From the NCBI GenBank assembly GCA_017541035.1, contig JAFXZW010000099.1, positions 1 to 46,434 of the forward strand: a stretch of DNA of 46,434 nucleotides. The letters are read 5' to 3'. Made by a program: the position numbers and the translations under genes. Origin of the DNA: Eubacterium sp. Its GTDB lineage: Bacteria; Bacillota; Clostridia; Lachnospirales; Lachnospiraceae. This document shows positions 18,101-25,880 of this stretch, piece by piece. How positions within the stretch are numbered: position 1 is the stretch's first letter; each line of letters begins with the position of its first letter. Below the pieces are notes generated by a model. That model was not told the origin of the DNA, did not search any database, and worked only from the letters and a program-made list of their open reading frames with translations.

Positions 18101-19056
18101 AAATCCTTGTCGTGGACGATAATGAAATGAATCTGAAGGTGGCAAAGGGATTGCTCAAACGTTATCTGGTAGTTCCGGATCTCTGCGCCAGCGGACGGAA
18201 GAGTCTCACAATGGTGCAGGAGAAGGCTTACGACCTTGTGCTGATGGATCATATGATGCCGGGACTGGATGGTGTCGAGGCCCTGAAGGAGATACGGGAA
18301 AAGAAGCTGATGTCGGAGAAGATCCCTGTCATCGCGCTTACGGCCAACGCCATTCTGGGAGCCCGGGAGGAGTACCTTGGTTACGGCTTCAGTGACTATC
18401 TCTCCAAGCCCATTGACATCCAGCAGCTGGAAGAAATGCTGATCAAATATCTTCCGGAAGAGAAGGTCATCTATGTTGAGAATTCAGACAGTGCGGCTAA
18501 TGGTTCAGATAGCAACACGGCGGTGAGTGATTCGGACGGTGCGGTAGAAGGATCAGACGGTTCGGCAGATGGATCAGACGGTTCGGCAGATGGATCAGAC
18601 GGTTCGACAGATGGATCAGACGGGACTGCAACGATGAATGATTCAGACAGTACGGAAGGTGGTTCAGACGGAGCCGGAGGATCTGCCGATACGGCTTTGG
18701 GCAGCTTCACGGATAAACTGGCAGCGGCAGGCTTCAATATCGAGGAAGCCCACAGCTATACCATGGATGATGACGAATTCTATCTTGAACTGCTGCAGAC
18801 CTTTGCGGGAACAGCAGGAGAGAAGGAAGAGACCGTCCGGAAGCTCTATGAAGAAGAAAACTGGAAGGATTACCAGATCGCCGTTCATGGGCTGAAGAGC
18901 TCCGCACGTACCATCGGTGCAGACACCCTGGCGGATCTGGCGCTGGCTCAGGAGATGGCTGCCAAAGGCAATGATATTTCGACCATCCGGGCCGGTGTGG
19001 ACGAGCTGTTGAAGGTCCTTCATGAAACTACCAAAACCATTGAAGACGCCATCTGA
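15166..19056 (+). CDS. hybrid histidine kinase with two sensor halves, REC and Hpt
   Basis: This is a 1296-residue multi-step phosphorelay sensor. The first half has a span (about 8-27), a dCache-like outer domain (about 30-280) and a span (about 284-303). A kinase-dimerisation-like helix pair (residues 310-380, NKLHDPLGNIL) follows, with no ATPase domain after it. The second half has a span (about 404-421), another dCache-like domain (to about 660) and a span (about 670-692). Then come HisKA with H729 (MSHEIRTPIN), HATPase (DTGIGI, GTGLGM), a receiver with D1028 and an Hpt domain with H1241 (VHGLKSS). A Ser/Asp/Gly repeat linker (about 1107-1175) joins receiver and Hpt. The arrangement suggests an internal fusion of two receptors. 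It lies just downstream of the REC-GGDEF gene. Confidence 0.9.
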   Translation: MKKTMKKSDLIIVACLILVFTVIIFMNTSLINRTMMNQVEKSSLDRLKLIRYEYENVSADVEKLLTSIVYGADSVIAGGGTREDIEDFIQKQNISVAQRSNGIIFRLYIAGPDWEYIPGADVPKGYRASDQEWFKEAKENRGKMIVTDPYHDRLSGTLCSTLSMSLHDKDMVVGMDMTLDGIQDYITRMSGENHSKAMIVTDNGMIVGYSDMNYVGTKLSASLPEYDSVLSKIIQSSEDDNYFKVNLSEGEVTAVYSKMANGWYMAVFLTDKDMYGDAIAYRWANIIVNVLLLLFIVISFIMGSRNRIRAQEALRSREAFIGGILNKLHDPLGNILRLSDMERFNNSNDIKADMADIKASSLQLKEMMDNLRSYSTIVSESGVNLSVKKKERRELAQTIRRFRNVIIVILILVSGLSMYFYVRNRGSVVRETVLGELDDYMMELNVWEVGQTTALQMFTENISSQPDMLKDYESTKAWLSKMALKDSSCSMCYIANPYAEHTLISNTGWVPDEDFDFTQRDWYQEAYRHYPDQYISKPYFEESEGKYCITFSQAVFDENMNFLGVFGIDIHLEKLVQIFDGVTSENKYAFLVDCNGNIMNHPNPDYKMTTEHQMNIADTPYSGAYLGAGNESVRYIRDYDGTYSICVCKTDKSGFTVVMVGNFWVWYKEIILYCGVYLFFIVSSIITVILLLNRVIRSQAEMNHELSVTADRAMVAGRAKSDFLAQMSHEIRTPINAVIGMDEMILRENNDPEIRDYAENIKSASQTLLTLINGILDFSKIESGKMEILCVRYETLDMIDNLVNVVADRAEKKGLNLILDIDPKLPSSLLGDDLRIRQVITNLLTNAVKYTQEGDVTLSIKYVPGEEDACFLDVAVADTGIGIKKEDMEALFQSFQRLDEVKNRHIEGTGLGMSIVQGLLGMMNSKLDVESTYGKGSTFSFRLEQKVIDSTEIGEYQRLRNKDEEKKVVKKSFILKDTKILVVDDNEMNLKVAKGLLKRYLVVPDLCASGRKSLTMVQEKAYDLVLMDHMMPGLDGVEALKEIREKKLMSEKIPVIALTANAILGAREEYLGYGFSDYLSKPIDIQQLEEMLIKYLPEEKVIYVENSDSAANGSDSNTAVSDSDGAVEGSDGSADGSDGSADGSDGSTDGSDGTATMNDSDSTEGGSDGAGGSADTALGSFTDKLAAAGFNIEEAHSYTMDDDEFYLELLQTFAGTAGEKEETVRKLYEEENWKDYQIAVHGLKSSARTIGADTLADLALAQEMAAKGNDISTIRAGVDELLKVLHETTKTIEDAI

Positions 19057-19086
19057 CTGGTAATGGAGATGTAAAAAATAACAAGC

Positions 19087-19120
19087 AAATCGCCTGGACC
19101 TTACGGCCCAGGCGATTTTT
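19087..19120. terminator. terminator of the signalling operon (bidirectional)
   Basis: AAATCGCCTGG (19087-19097) pairs with CCAGGCGATTT (19108-19118), followed by more T on the plus strand and preceded by A on the other. It lies between convergent genes. Confidence 0.75.
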
Positions 19121-19174
19121 ATAATTCTTTCAGAGGAGTTTTTACAGACCCTGAGGCAGATTGCCATTTACTTA

Positions 19175-22100
19175 TCAAAGGATACGGTTTTTGGGTACCT
19201 GCATTTTCTCTTTCAGACGCGTCTTCTCGGAAACGCCACGAGTTTTTGACTGATTCAGGAAGCGGGTCTGGGATTTGACAAGTTCCTTACAGTATTCACC
19301 GCTCTCCAGTTTCTGTCTGAACTCCCGGTTGATGGTACCATTTTCGTTAAAGACACGGAGATGCTTCCGCTCTATATAAGCCATGGCTTCAACCTTCACA
19401 TCCGAGAAGCTGATCTTTTTTGCTGCTACAGCCTGACGAAGCATACTGAACATCGGATTTGCAAGCAGCTGATTTCCGAGGACATCTGCCAGTCGGCTGT
19501 TCTGTGCGTTTTTAGCTTTCGGGTTGTTGTTATTCGGGATCAATAACATGTCCTGATCACCGTGTTCACCGTAGGCCACATATCCCGAAAGCCCTTGAAG
19601 ATCCGCCTTTTCCTTCATTTTCTCCAGCGTGGATGCCGCTGCTATTTTCTTCGCATCAGCCTGATCCATAATCTTTTTCCACTGAGAATAGTAATCCTCC
19701 GGATATTTTTCCGCAATACTCTTGAAAACGGGATTCTTCTCCAGCTCGCTTACCTGTCCTTTGAAACCATTGTTTACGATCGCAATCGTAAGTCCGTTGA
19801 GAACATTCAGATCGGCATCCGGAGCTTCTGCCGTATCAAGAAAATACTTTGCCACACAGTTCTTTGCCAGCTCATGGAGGCTCTTTGGCTGGTCATTCTC
19901 CATTAGAGCTCCGTCCGGGTCCCACTTTGTCAGATCATTCATGATTGACTTTCCGCAAGCCTTTTCCAAAGCTTTATACATGCGATATCTGGCGTTGGCT
20001 TTTGCTTCGGTCATTCCGCTGACCGCATTTCTTTCATTTTGGGGTGCATGCCGCAGATTATAAGCCTGGGCGGCATCCACAACCCTCTTGGAAAGCTCTC
20101 GCCAGGTTAAATCCACACCCAGTGTCGATCTCATGGAGTCGTACATTTCTTCCGTGTTATTCAGAGGTTTCACTGCCTCATAGAAAATGTACTGCAATAC
20201 CTTCGCTTTTTCGTAATCCCTCCCCTTATTGAGTTTGATCATGGAACTCATCTCATTCAGACTGCTGTACATCTGAAGAGGAGTTGTTTTACTGCTGTTC
20301 AGGGTTACCAAACATGTAATCATTGACTGAAGGATGTCTTCCTCGGAATCTGTCAGATCGAATCTGTCATTATAGGGAGCACGCATCTGCTGTATCGTTG
20401 CGATAACGCGTGACCGGGTGATCTGAAGATTGTCCATGGTTTTAAGGAATGCCTCAGCCGCGGCTTTTTCCTTGTCAGGCTTCTTGATAATATCATCGGC
20501 TTCTTTATCAGGCTTCATGCTTGTTGTGATAATATCATCCGTTTCTTTTTCCTGATCAGGCTTCGTGCTTGTTGTGATGATACGATCGGTTCCTTTTTTC
20601 TGCTCAAACTTCTTGTTTGCATTTATGATATTATCGAGGATATCATCATCGAAATCATGTGTCCTATCTGTTTTCTTTTTTGTTGTATTGACAGGAGAGG
20701 CGTCCCTTTTTACATTGATGATGTTATTGGACTCCTTTTTTACTTTGGATTTTCCGGTCAGTATGATATTTTCCTGGGATTCGTTATCGTCAGAAGATTC
20801 ATCATATTCAAAAAGAATACTCTGTTTTTTGGGTTTTTTGACAACCGGTTTTTTCTTATTCATGATACCGGCAAGTTCATTATCGTTTGTATTCTTCGGA
20901 ATGATTTCGCTCTTGTCATCATGAATGATATTAGTCTCATTGATTTTATGGATCACAGGCTTTTGATTCTTTATTTCAGCCTCTTCCTTCTTACTGAGCT
21001 GCGGCAGTTGACTGGAAACGGCCTTCGATTCTCTTTCTGTTGCTTTGACATAGAATTCAGACAGCTCCTCGTCCTTATATTTCTTCAGTATTTGTCCTGC
21101 CTCATCCTCAAAGGCCATCCGTCCTACGGAATTTGCATTCATGCTGCCAATGAGCTTCCGAAATTCAGGCAGATTGCCTGCGATTTCTGCTGCGTACCGT
21201 TCCATCTCGTGCATCGGACCATTTTTAATACGTGTCCATCGGTAAATACGGTCTGCCATAATATCCTTCAGATATCCGGTTGCCTTCTCTTTGTCCTTTC
21301 CTTCAAAAGTACTTTTCTTCTGCAGCATCTCGCCCAGCTTTTCTGTCGCCCGGATGGAGCGATCGATCAATTCTTTTCCGGCAGGAGGCAGCCCGTTTTT
21401 TTCCACCTCCAGCCGTTCTTTTTTCTGCCGGATCAGGGCATTGATCCCTTCCGGAGACGGATCTTCATAGGTTTTGCCATATTTCTGAAGTGTTTTTTCA
21501 CGCTCCGCATTGCGCTGCGGTTCCAGGATTCCTTCTTTATTCCATGTCAGGTTTCTGGAAAGCTTGCGAAGCATACAGATAATGGGTTTACGCTCTTCTG
21601 ATTTATCATTTTTGTGTTCGTCAAGGTAATTTTTAATATTCTCCGTTAACCCATCGATGGAATTCGTATAGGTTTTCAGATCCTCTGCAGAAGCCGTTTC
21701 TGCTTTTGCCATGGAATCGGCTTGTTTCCGCAGATCATCCATGCCTGTTCTGATATGCTGAAGAGATGCATCATCTGTATCCTTTTTTACTGCATAATCA
21801 AAGTCACCGATATATTCATCTATTCTGCTTACATTTCTCTGAAGATTCTTTTTGTCATAAGCCCTCAATTTGTTATGCTTCCGGGCATAACCGATGGAAA
21901 TATCCGCGATGGCCGTGTCAATCTCCTGATTGAAAGCATCATAGTCCGGCTTGCATAATTCCTTATACCGATCCAACTCAGGATCGCGGGGCAGCTTCTT
22001 CAGCGACGAGAATCCTTGGGAGGTGGTATCTGTCAAATGCATGAGCTGATCCTCAAGATCTCTTCCTTTCGCATTGAGAAGATTTTGAAAGGTCTCCGTC

Positions 22101-23218
22101 TTCCGGATGGAATCCATATAGTACTCTCTGAGCTTCTGGATTCCATTCGGTCTGGACATGATTACTTCCTCGGTAGAAGGGGAATTATTCATGATATTCG
22201 TGATGACTTTCCCGTATACCAGGCTTCCGTTTTCCGCGTTCGCAAGCATTTCCAGATATTCCGGAGAACTCATATCTACTCCGTACTTTTCCAGAAGCTC
22301 CGTGGTAAGAGCATCCTGCATTCTGCCCTGAGTCCGTGTACCTTCCTCCAGAATGCCGGATACATATTCGTAAAACATCAGATCCGCCACCAGATCCGCA
22401 CGTTCTTTGGAACCTGCCGCAGGAGGCTTCGTCATCATTTGGTATTTTAAATTATAGACATGATCTCTGGCCTTTGACTGATTGTAGACCGCATTCAGCT
22501 TCATTCTGTCATATTCGGGAAGCCGGATATGATCCTTAAAAGGTTCTTTATTCATCAGTTCAGCGGCCAAACGTTCCACGGATTTGGTATTAAGGAAAAC
22601 CGAGTCGCTCAGATTAAGGGCGCTGGTGTATTGCTTGTCATTTTTCACACATTTCGCAGCATAGGATACAAACCGCTGTATGTATGCATATACCATCTCG
22701 GGATGTCCATTATCGTATTCCTGAAGGGCTTTTGTCGTATCAAGCTTTGCCTGAATCATGGTCTCCGGAAAATATCCCATTCGATACATCTCTGTGGGCT
22801 TCATATTCTCCAAAAGGAACACACGGTTAAAATCAATATAATTTGAGCTTCCTGCTGTAAAACTGGAGCCCGTCATAACCCGGTTCAGATAGTAGGGATT
22901 CATCGCTGCTCCCAGATAAATGGCAGCGATCATATTGTCATCCAGAGTCTTGCTTTTCGGGATGACCAGCTTATCATAACGCTTTTTTAAGGGAACATCG
23001 GCCGGGAATTTCCCCTGCCTTCCATAGATGGACCGAAGCTGTCTGTAGGGATCCTTTGCTCTGGCACTGTAATCACGCAGACCACTTATCAGGTTCTGCT
23101 TTTCCCTTTTCCTTTTTTCTTCCAGTCGTTTTTTCTCTTCTTCCTCTTCCTGCTGCCTTTTTTTGGCATCCCGGTCGTTCATTTCATTTTTTGTTTTTTC
23201 ATCTTTCGGATCCGGCAT
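19175..23218 (-). CDS. 1347-residue hypothetical helical protein
   Basis: I do not recognise the family. The protein has no signal peptide and no membrane span. It starts with a Lys/Glu/Arg coiled coil (about 5-42). A long, probably helical region runs to about 750 and contains landmarks such as PYRQLRSIYGRQGKFP and MIAAIYLGAAMNPYYLNRVM. Residues about 750-926 are a low-complexity Lys/Asp/Asn/Thr linker with repeats (DDIITTSMKPD). A second folded region of about 420 residues ends in a basic tail. It has a strong AGGAGG site, its own transcription unit and a terminator shared with the operon opposite. Size and architecture resemble a scaffold, a structural protein or an exported effector, but nothing in the sequence decides between them. 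Confidence 0.8.
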   Translation of the reverse strand: MPDPKDEKTKNEMNDRDAKKRQQEEEEEKKRLEEKRKREKQNLISGLRDYSARAKDPYRQLRSIYGRQGKFPADVPLKKRYDKLVIPKSKTLDDNMIAAIYLGAAMNPYYLNRVMTGSSFTAGSSNYIDFNRVFLLENMKPTEMYRMGYFPETMIQAKLDTTKALQEYDNGHPEMVYAYIQRFVSYAAKCVKNDKQYTSALNLSDSVFLNTKSVERLAAELMNKEPFKDHIRLPEYDRMKLNAVYNQSKARDHVYNLKYQMMTKPPAAGSKERADLVADLMFYEYVSGILEEGTRTQGRMQDALTTELLEKYGVDMSSPEYLEMLANAENGSLVYGKVITNIMNNSPSTEEVIMSRPNGIQKLREYYMDSIRKTETFQNLLNAKGRDLEDQLMHLTDTTSQGFSSLKKLPRDPELDRYKELCKPDYDAFNQEIDTAIADISIGYARKHNKLRAYDKKNLQRNVSRIDEYIGDFDYAVKKDTDDASLQHIRTGMDDLRKQADSMAKAETASAEDLKTYTNSIDGLTENIKNYLDEHKNDKSEERKPIICMLRKLSRNLTWNKEGILEPQRNAEREKTLQKYGKTYEDPSPEGINALIRQKKERLEVEKNGLPPAGKELIDRSIRATEKLGEMLQKKSTFEGKDKEKATGYLKDIMADRIYRWTRIKNGPMHEMERYAAEIAGNLPEFRKLIGSMNANSVGRMAFEDEAGQILKKYKDEELSEFYVKATERESKAVSSQLPQLSKKEEAEIKNQKPVIHKINETNIIHDDKSEIIPKNTNDNELAGIMNKKKPVVKKPKKQSILFEYDESSDDNESQENIILTGKSKVKKESNNIINVKRDASPVNTTKKKTDRTHDFDDDILDNIINANKKFEQKKGTDRIITTSTKPDQEKETDDIITTSMKPDKEADDIIKKPDKEKAAAEAFLKTMDNLQITRSRVIATIQQMRAPYNDRFDLTDSEEDILQSMITCLVTLNSSKTTPLQMYSSLNEMSSMIKLNKGRDYEKAKVLQYIFYEAVKPLNNTEEMYDSMRSTLGVDLTWRELSKRVVDAAQAYNLRHAPQNERNAVSGMTEAKANARYRMYKALEKACGKSIMNDLTKWDPDGALMENDQPKSLHELAKNCVAKYFLDTAEAPDADLNVLNGLTIAIVNNGFKGQVSELEKNPVFKSIAEKYPEDYYSQWKKIMDQADAKKIAAASTLEKMKEKADLQGLSGYVAYGEHGDQDMLLIPNNNNPKAKNAQNSRLADVLGNQLLANPMFSMLRQAVAAKKISFSDVKVEAMAYIERKHLRVFNENGTINREFRQKLESGEYCKELVKSQTRFLNQSKTRGVSEKTRLKEKMQVPKNRIL

Positions 23219-23396
23219 AATTTTGTCCTCCTGTGTGTAAGCGGTGTTTAATGATGGTTATTTTCAAGGCAACGATTCAGTTCCTCACTTCTTCGGGCAG
23301 TGGAATCGTTACTTTTCAGGATGGTTTGCTCATTTGTCCCAGTCCGGATGCATCTGACCGGATTGAGATGATTTATGATCGTAAAATGTACCGTTT

Positions 23397-23419
23397 GTCA
23401 TTTTGCGCAGCAAAATGAC
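23397..23419. repeat. short perfect hairpin
   Basis: GTCATTTTGC and GCAAAATGAC form a 10-bp stem with a three-base loop, directly abutting the dispersed repeat that follows. The 23219-23396 interval before it contains no supported gene. Confidence 0.6.
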
Positions 23420-23510
23420 GGGAGCCGTGAGTGTTCTCGCAGCACATTGCACACACAGTGTGCGTGCTGCGAATCATCAGCAGGGGGCAAGATACCTTTT
23501 GACCCCTGCA
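23416..23510. repeat. dispersed structured repeat, copy 1
   Basis: This 95-base sequence runs from TGACGGGAGCCGTGAG to TTGACCCC. It recurs at 44249-44330 with few changes apart from a 12-base segment present only here. Its centre is a long hairpin TCGCAGCAC...GTGCTGCGA (23437-23471) with an inner GCACAC/GTGTGC pair. Both copies end in a TTGACCCC string. Confidence 0.85.
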
Positions 23511-23557
23511 TCATTATTATAGCACTTTACATATAACAAAAGCGCAACAAAAGAAGA

Positions 23558-23593
23558 GGGTCCGGAAATGGAGGGATGACCATTTCCGGACCC
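23558..23593 (-). terminator. terminator of the CHAP-protein gene
   Basis: GGGTCCGGAAATGG (23558-23571) pairs perfectly with CCATTTCCGGACCC (23580-23593). On the minus strand it is followed by TCTTCTTTTG. It lies 18 bases after the stop codon. Confidence 0.8.
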
Positions 23594-23611
23594 AATTGTC
23601 TGAATCCGCCT

Positions 23612-25804
23612 TTAGGGATATGTACAATATCCGGCACTATTAAATATGCAGTTTGTATCATCGATGATCAGAGTGAGGTTCCTTGCATACCAGCCGGAAG
23701 CATCACCGTACCACCAGCCGATGGAGTTCCTGTGCCAGGATGCTTTGTATGCATAAGTCCAGGTTCCGTTATGGTTCAGCCAGTAGCCGCTTTTGTATTC
23801 CCCGGCTGTCATGGATCCGTTATTCTTGAAGAAATACCAATTACCGGATATCTTTCTCCATCCGGTAGCCATGATACCGGAGTCCGGATCCAGATAATAC
23901 CATTTTCCGTTATCCTTTCTCCATCCAGTCTGCATGACGCCTGATTGATCCAGATAGTACCATTTTCCGTCAAGGGAAAGCCAGCCGGTTTTCTTTTCCC
24001 CATCCTTTCCGAAATAATACCGCAAACTGTTCTCGGTTACCCATCCGTCTTCGAAAACCCGAATCCGGATTGCCAGAGCCCCGTCGTCAAAGACAAGGGC
24101 CAGATTATGCTCCCCATTCTTCAGCCCACGGAGCATTTTTGCGGGCAGGGTGACCTTCCCGTTCCGATAGGTTATTTCATTCTTTTTGCTTTCATATGTA
24201 GCACCGTCTCCGTAAACAACGACGGATCCGGAGGTTGAATCCGTTTGGAGCGTAATGCTTTCCTGAGCTTTCCTGTTCCAGATAAAGGCGGTTCGGTCAG
24301 CGGAGATTGCCTTTTTCTCTGCTTCCGGCAGGATCACAGGCTTCGGATCTACATGCGGTTCCTTCTCGTAAACGGTGATATGGAGAGTAATGCACCCGTC
24401 GGAGAAAACCAGCGTAAGGATTCCCTCACCGTTTTTCATATGCTCTAGGAGTCGCGGCGTGAGAGTTACCATTCCATCCTCAATGGAGACTTCACCCGTT
24501 TTGGACTTTGCTGTAAAGCCATCTCCGTAAACTTCCAGTGTCGAAGAATTCGAGGTTGTCTGAAGCGTTATTCCCTCGTCGGAACCCCTTTTCCAGGAAA
24601 AGGAGGTCTGATCAGCCCCGATCGCAGGAGAAGAGATCTTCACATTGATCATAAGACTTCCGTCCTCAAATTCCAGAGTGATGGTATTATCTCCATCCGG
24701 CAGATAGTCCAGCAGTGCCGCGCCGATGGTTACTTCACCGTACCGCAGGATCAGCTGCGCCGGCCAGGTCTGATTCGAATCGAAAAAGCCGCTGTCCGCT
24801 GTAAGAAGCACGGTCTTTGAATCCGTATTGGTTTTAACCAGAAGGCTCTCCCCGCTGTTGCGCACCCATTCGAAGGTGGTTTTGTCCGCTGTGATCTCCT
24901 TTGGCTGAGGAGCGCTGTAGGACACGTATTCTGCGTATGCCATGATGCGGTTGGCATTTACGGTCTTAACCTGTCCGTGGTAGGCTTCGTCTGCATCCAG
25001 ATCCATAACACGGGTGGTCACTGCATAGTCCACATTTCCATTGATATAGGTGAGCTCATGCGTTTCGGAATTATAGTCCACCACTATACCCACATGGCTG
25101 AAATACCTTCCCGAGGCATCCCAGGAGAAGAAGATCATCCCACCCGGTTTGTAGGGGATTTCATAGGGACTGATATCTGTATGGGTGTAACGGCTCCAGT
25201 TGTAGGCTTCCACCTTGCCTGCCGCTGCCGGCGTATACCACACCCGGTCATGATCGAAATTGAAGGCCTCGATCCAGCTGCCTGCGGTACGTTCTTCCCG
25301 GGGATCCGCATAGTAGGAATAAAAATACTTCTTCAGCTCGGCATCACTGTAATATCCGGCCTGATACATGCACCAGCTGGCAAAGATCGCACACCAGTCA
25401 CAGTCCAGATAGCGATCATTACCGGAACGGTTCATGACATACTCCTGAGCCCAGCGGGTGTATTCCGTATTGCCGGCTCCGGAGGCATTGTCACCGTCGC
25501 AGTCCTCACCGGTCCAGAGATACCCGGCTTCCCGTGCAGCCTCCGGTGTCGTCCCTGCCATACAATAATCCCGGTAACCTTCCTGGGACTGTGCGATGGC
25601 AAGCACACGCGACATGATGTCCAGACCCGCGCTCTCCGTAAGAGCTGTCTGAAGGCGGCTGTAGTACGGACTGCCCTTATACTCTTCGGAAAATGATACG
25701 TCCTCGTCCGCTTTCGCGGCAATAGGCATCATCGTGGTCATCAGCACAAGTAAAAATGCCAGACCTATGCTCAGTAATCTCTTATTCGGAAAAAATGATT
25801 TCAT
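23612..25804 (-). CDS. secreted CHAP-like amidase/peptidase with X2-like modules and wall-binding repeats
   Basis: The 730-residue product has a signal peptide (about 1-32). A CHAP-type cysteine amidase domain follows, with C138 in DCDWCAIFASW, H237 in YFSHVGIVV and a GN pair in YINGN. From about 303 to 590 come three similar modules of about 85-95 residues (ADxTxFxWxR...LKNGEHxLxLVFDDG). These resemble CBM_X2/X2-type beta-sandwich spacers. Residues about 590-690 are choline-binding-type repeats, and the end is the GYWLNHNGTWTY module. It should act on peptidoglycan while bound to the wall. It lies 76 bases after the MATE gene with no terminator between. Confidence 0.85.
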   Translation of the reverse strand: MKSFFPNKRLLSIGLAFLLVLMTTMMPIAAKADEDVSFSEEYKGSPYYSRLQTALTESAGLDIMSRVLAIAQSQEGYRDYCMAGTTPEAAREAGYLWTGEDCDGDNASGAGNTEYTRWAQEYVMNRSGNDRYLDCDWCAIFASWCMYQAGYYSDAELKKYFYSYYADPREERTAGSWIEAFNFDHDRVWYTPAAAGKVEAYNWSRYTHTDISPYEIPYKPGGMIFFSWDASGRYFSHVGIVVDYNSETHELTYINGNVDYAVTTRVMDLDADEAYHGQVKTVNANRIMAYAEYVSYSAPQPKEITADKTTFEWVRNSGESLLVKTNTDSKTVLLTADSGFFDSNQTWPAQLILRYGEVTIGAALLDYLPDGDNTITLEFEDGSLMINVKISSPAIGADQTSFSWKRGSDEGITLQTTSNSSTLEVYGDGFTAKSKTGEVSIEDGMVTLTPRLLEHMKNGEGILTLVFSDGCITLHITVYEKEPHVDPKPVILPEAEKKAISADRTAFIWNRKAQESITLQTDSTSGSVVVYGDGATYESKKNEITYRNGKVTLPAKMLRGLKNGEHNLALVFDDGALAIRIRVFEDGWVTENSLRYYFGKDGEKKTGWLSLDGKWYYLDQSGVMQTGWRKDNGKWYYLDPDSGIMATGWRKISGNWYFFKNNGSMTAGEYKSGYWLNHNGTWTYAYKASWHRNSIGWWYGDASGWYARNLTLIIDDTNCIFNSAGYCTYP

Positions 25805-25825
25805 GCGGCGAACTCCTTAATTGTA

Positions 25826-25879
25826 ATTCTGCAGTGAATAGTCATTCTGTATTGAATGGACATTCTGCACTGAAATAGT
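25826..25879. repeat. three 18-bp direct repeats upstream of the CHAP gene
   Basis: ATTCTGCAGTGAATAGTC, ATTCTGTATTGAATGGAC and ATTCTGCACTGAAATAGT start at 25826, 25844 and 25862, an exact 18-bp period. The only intergenic space between the MATE stop and the CHAP start is used by them, so they are candidate regulator sites. Confidence 0.6.
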
Positions 25880-25880
25880 A

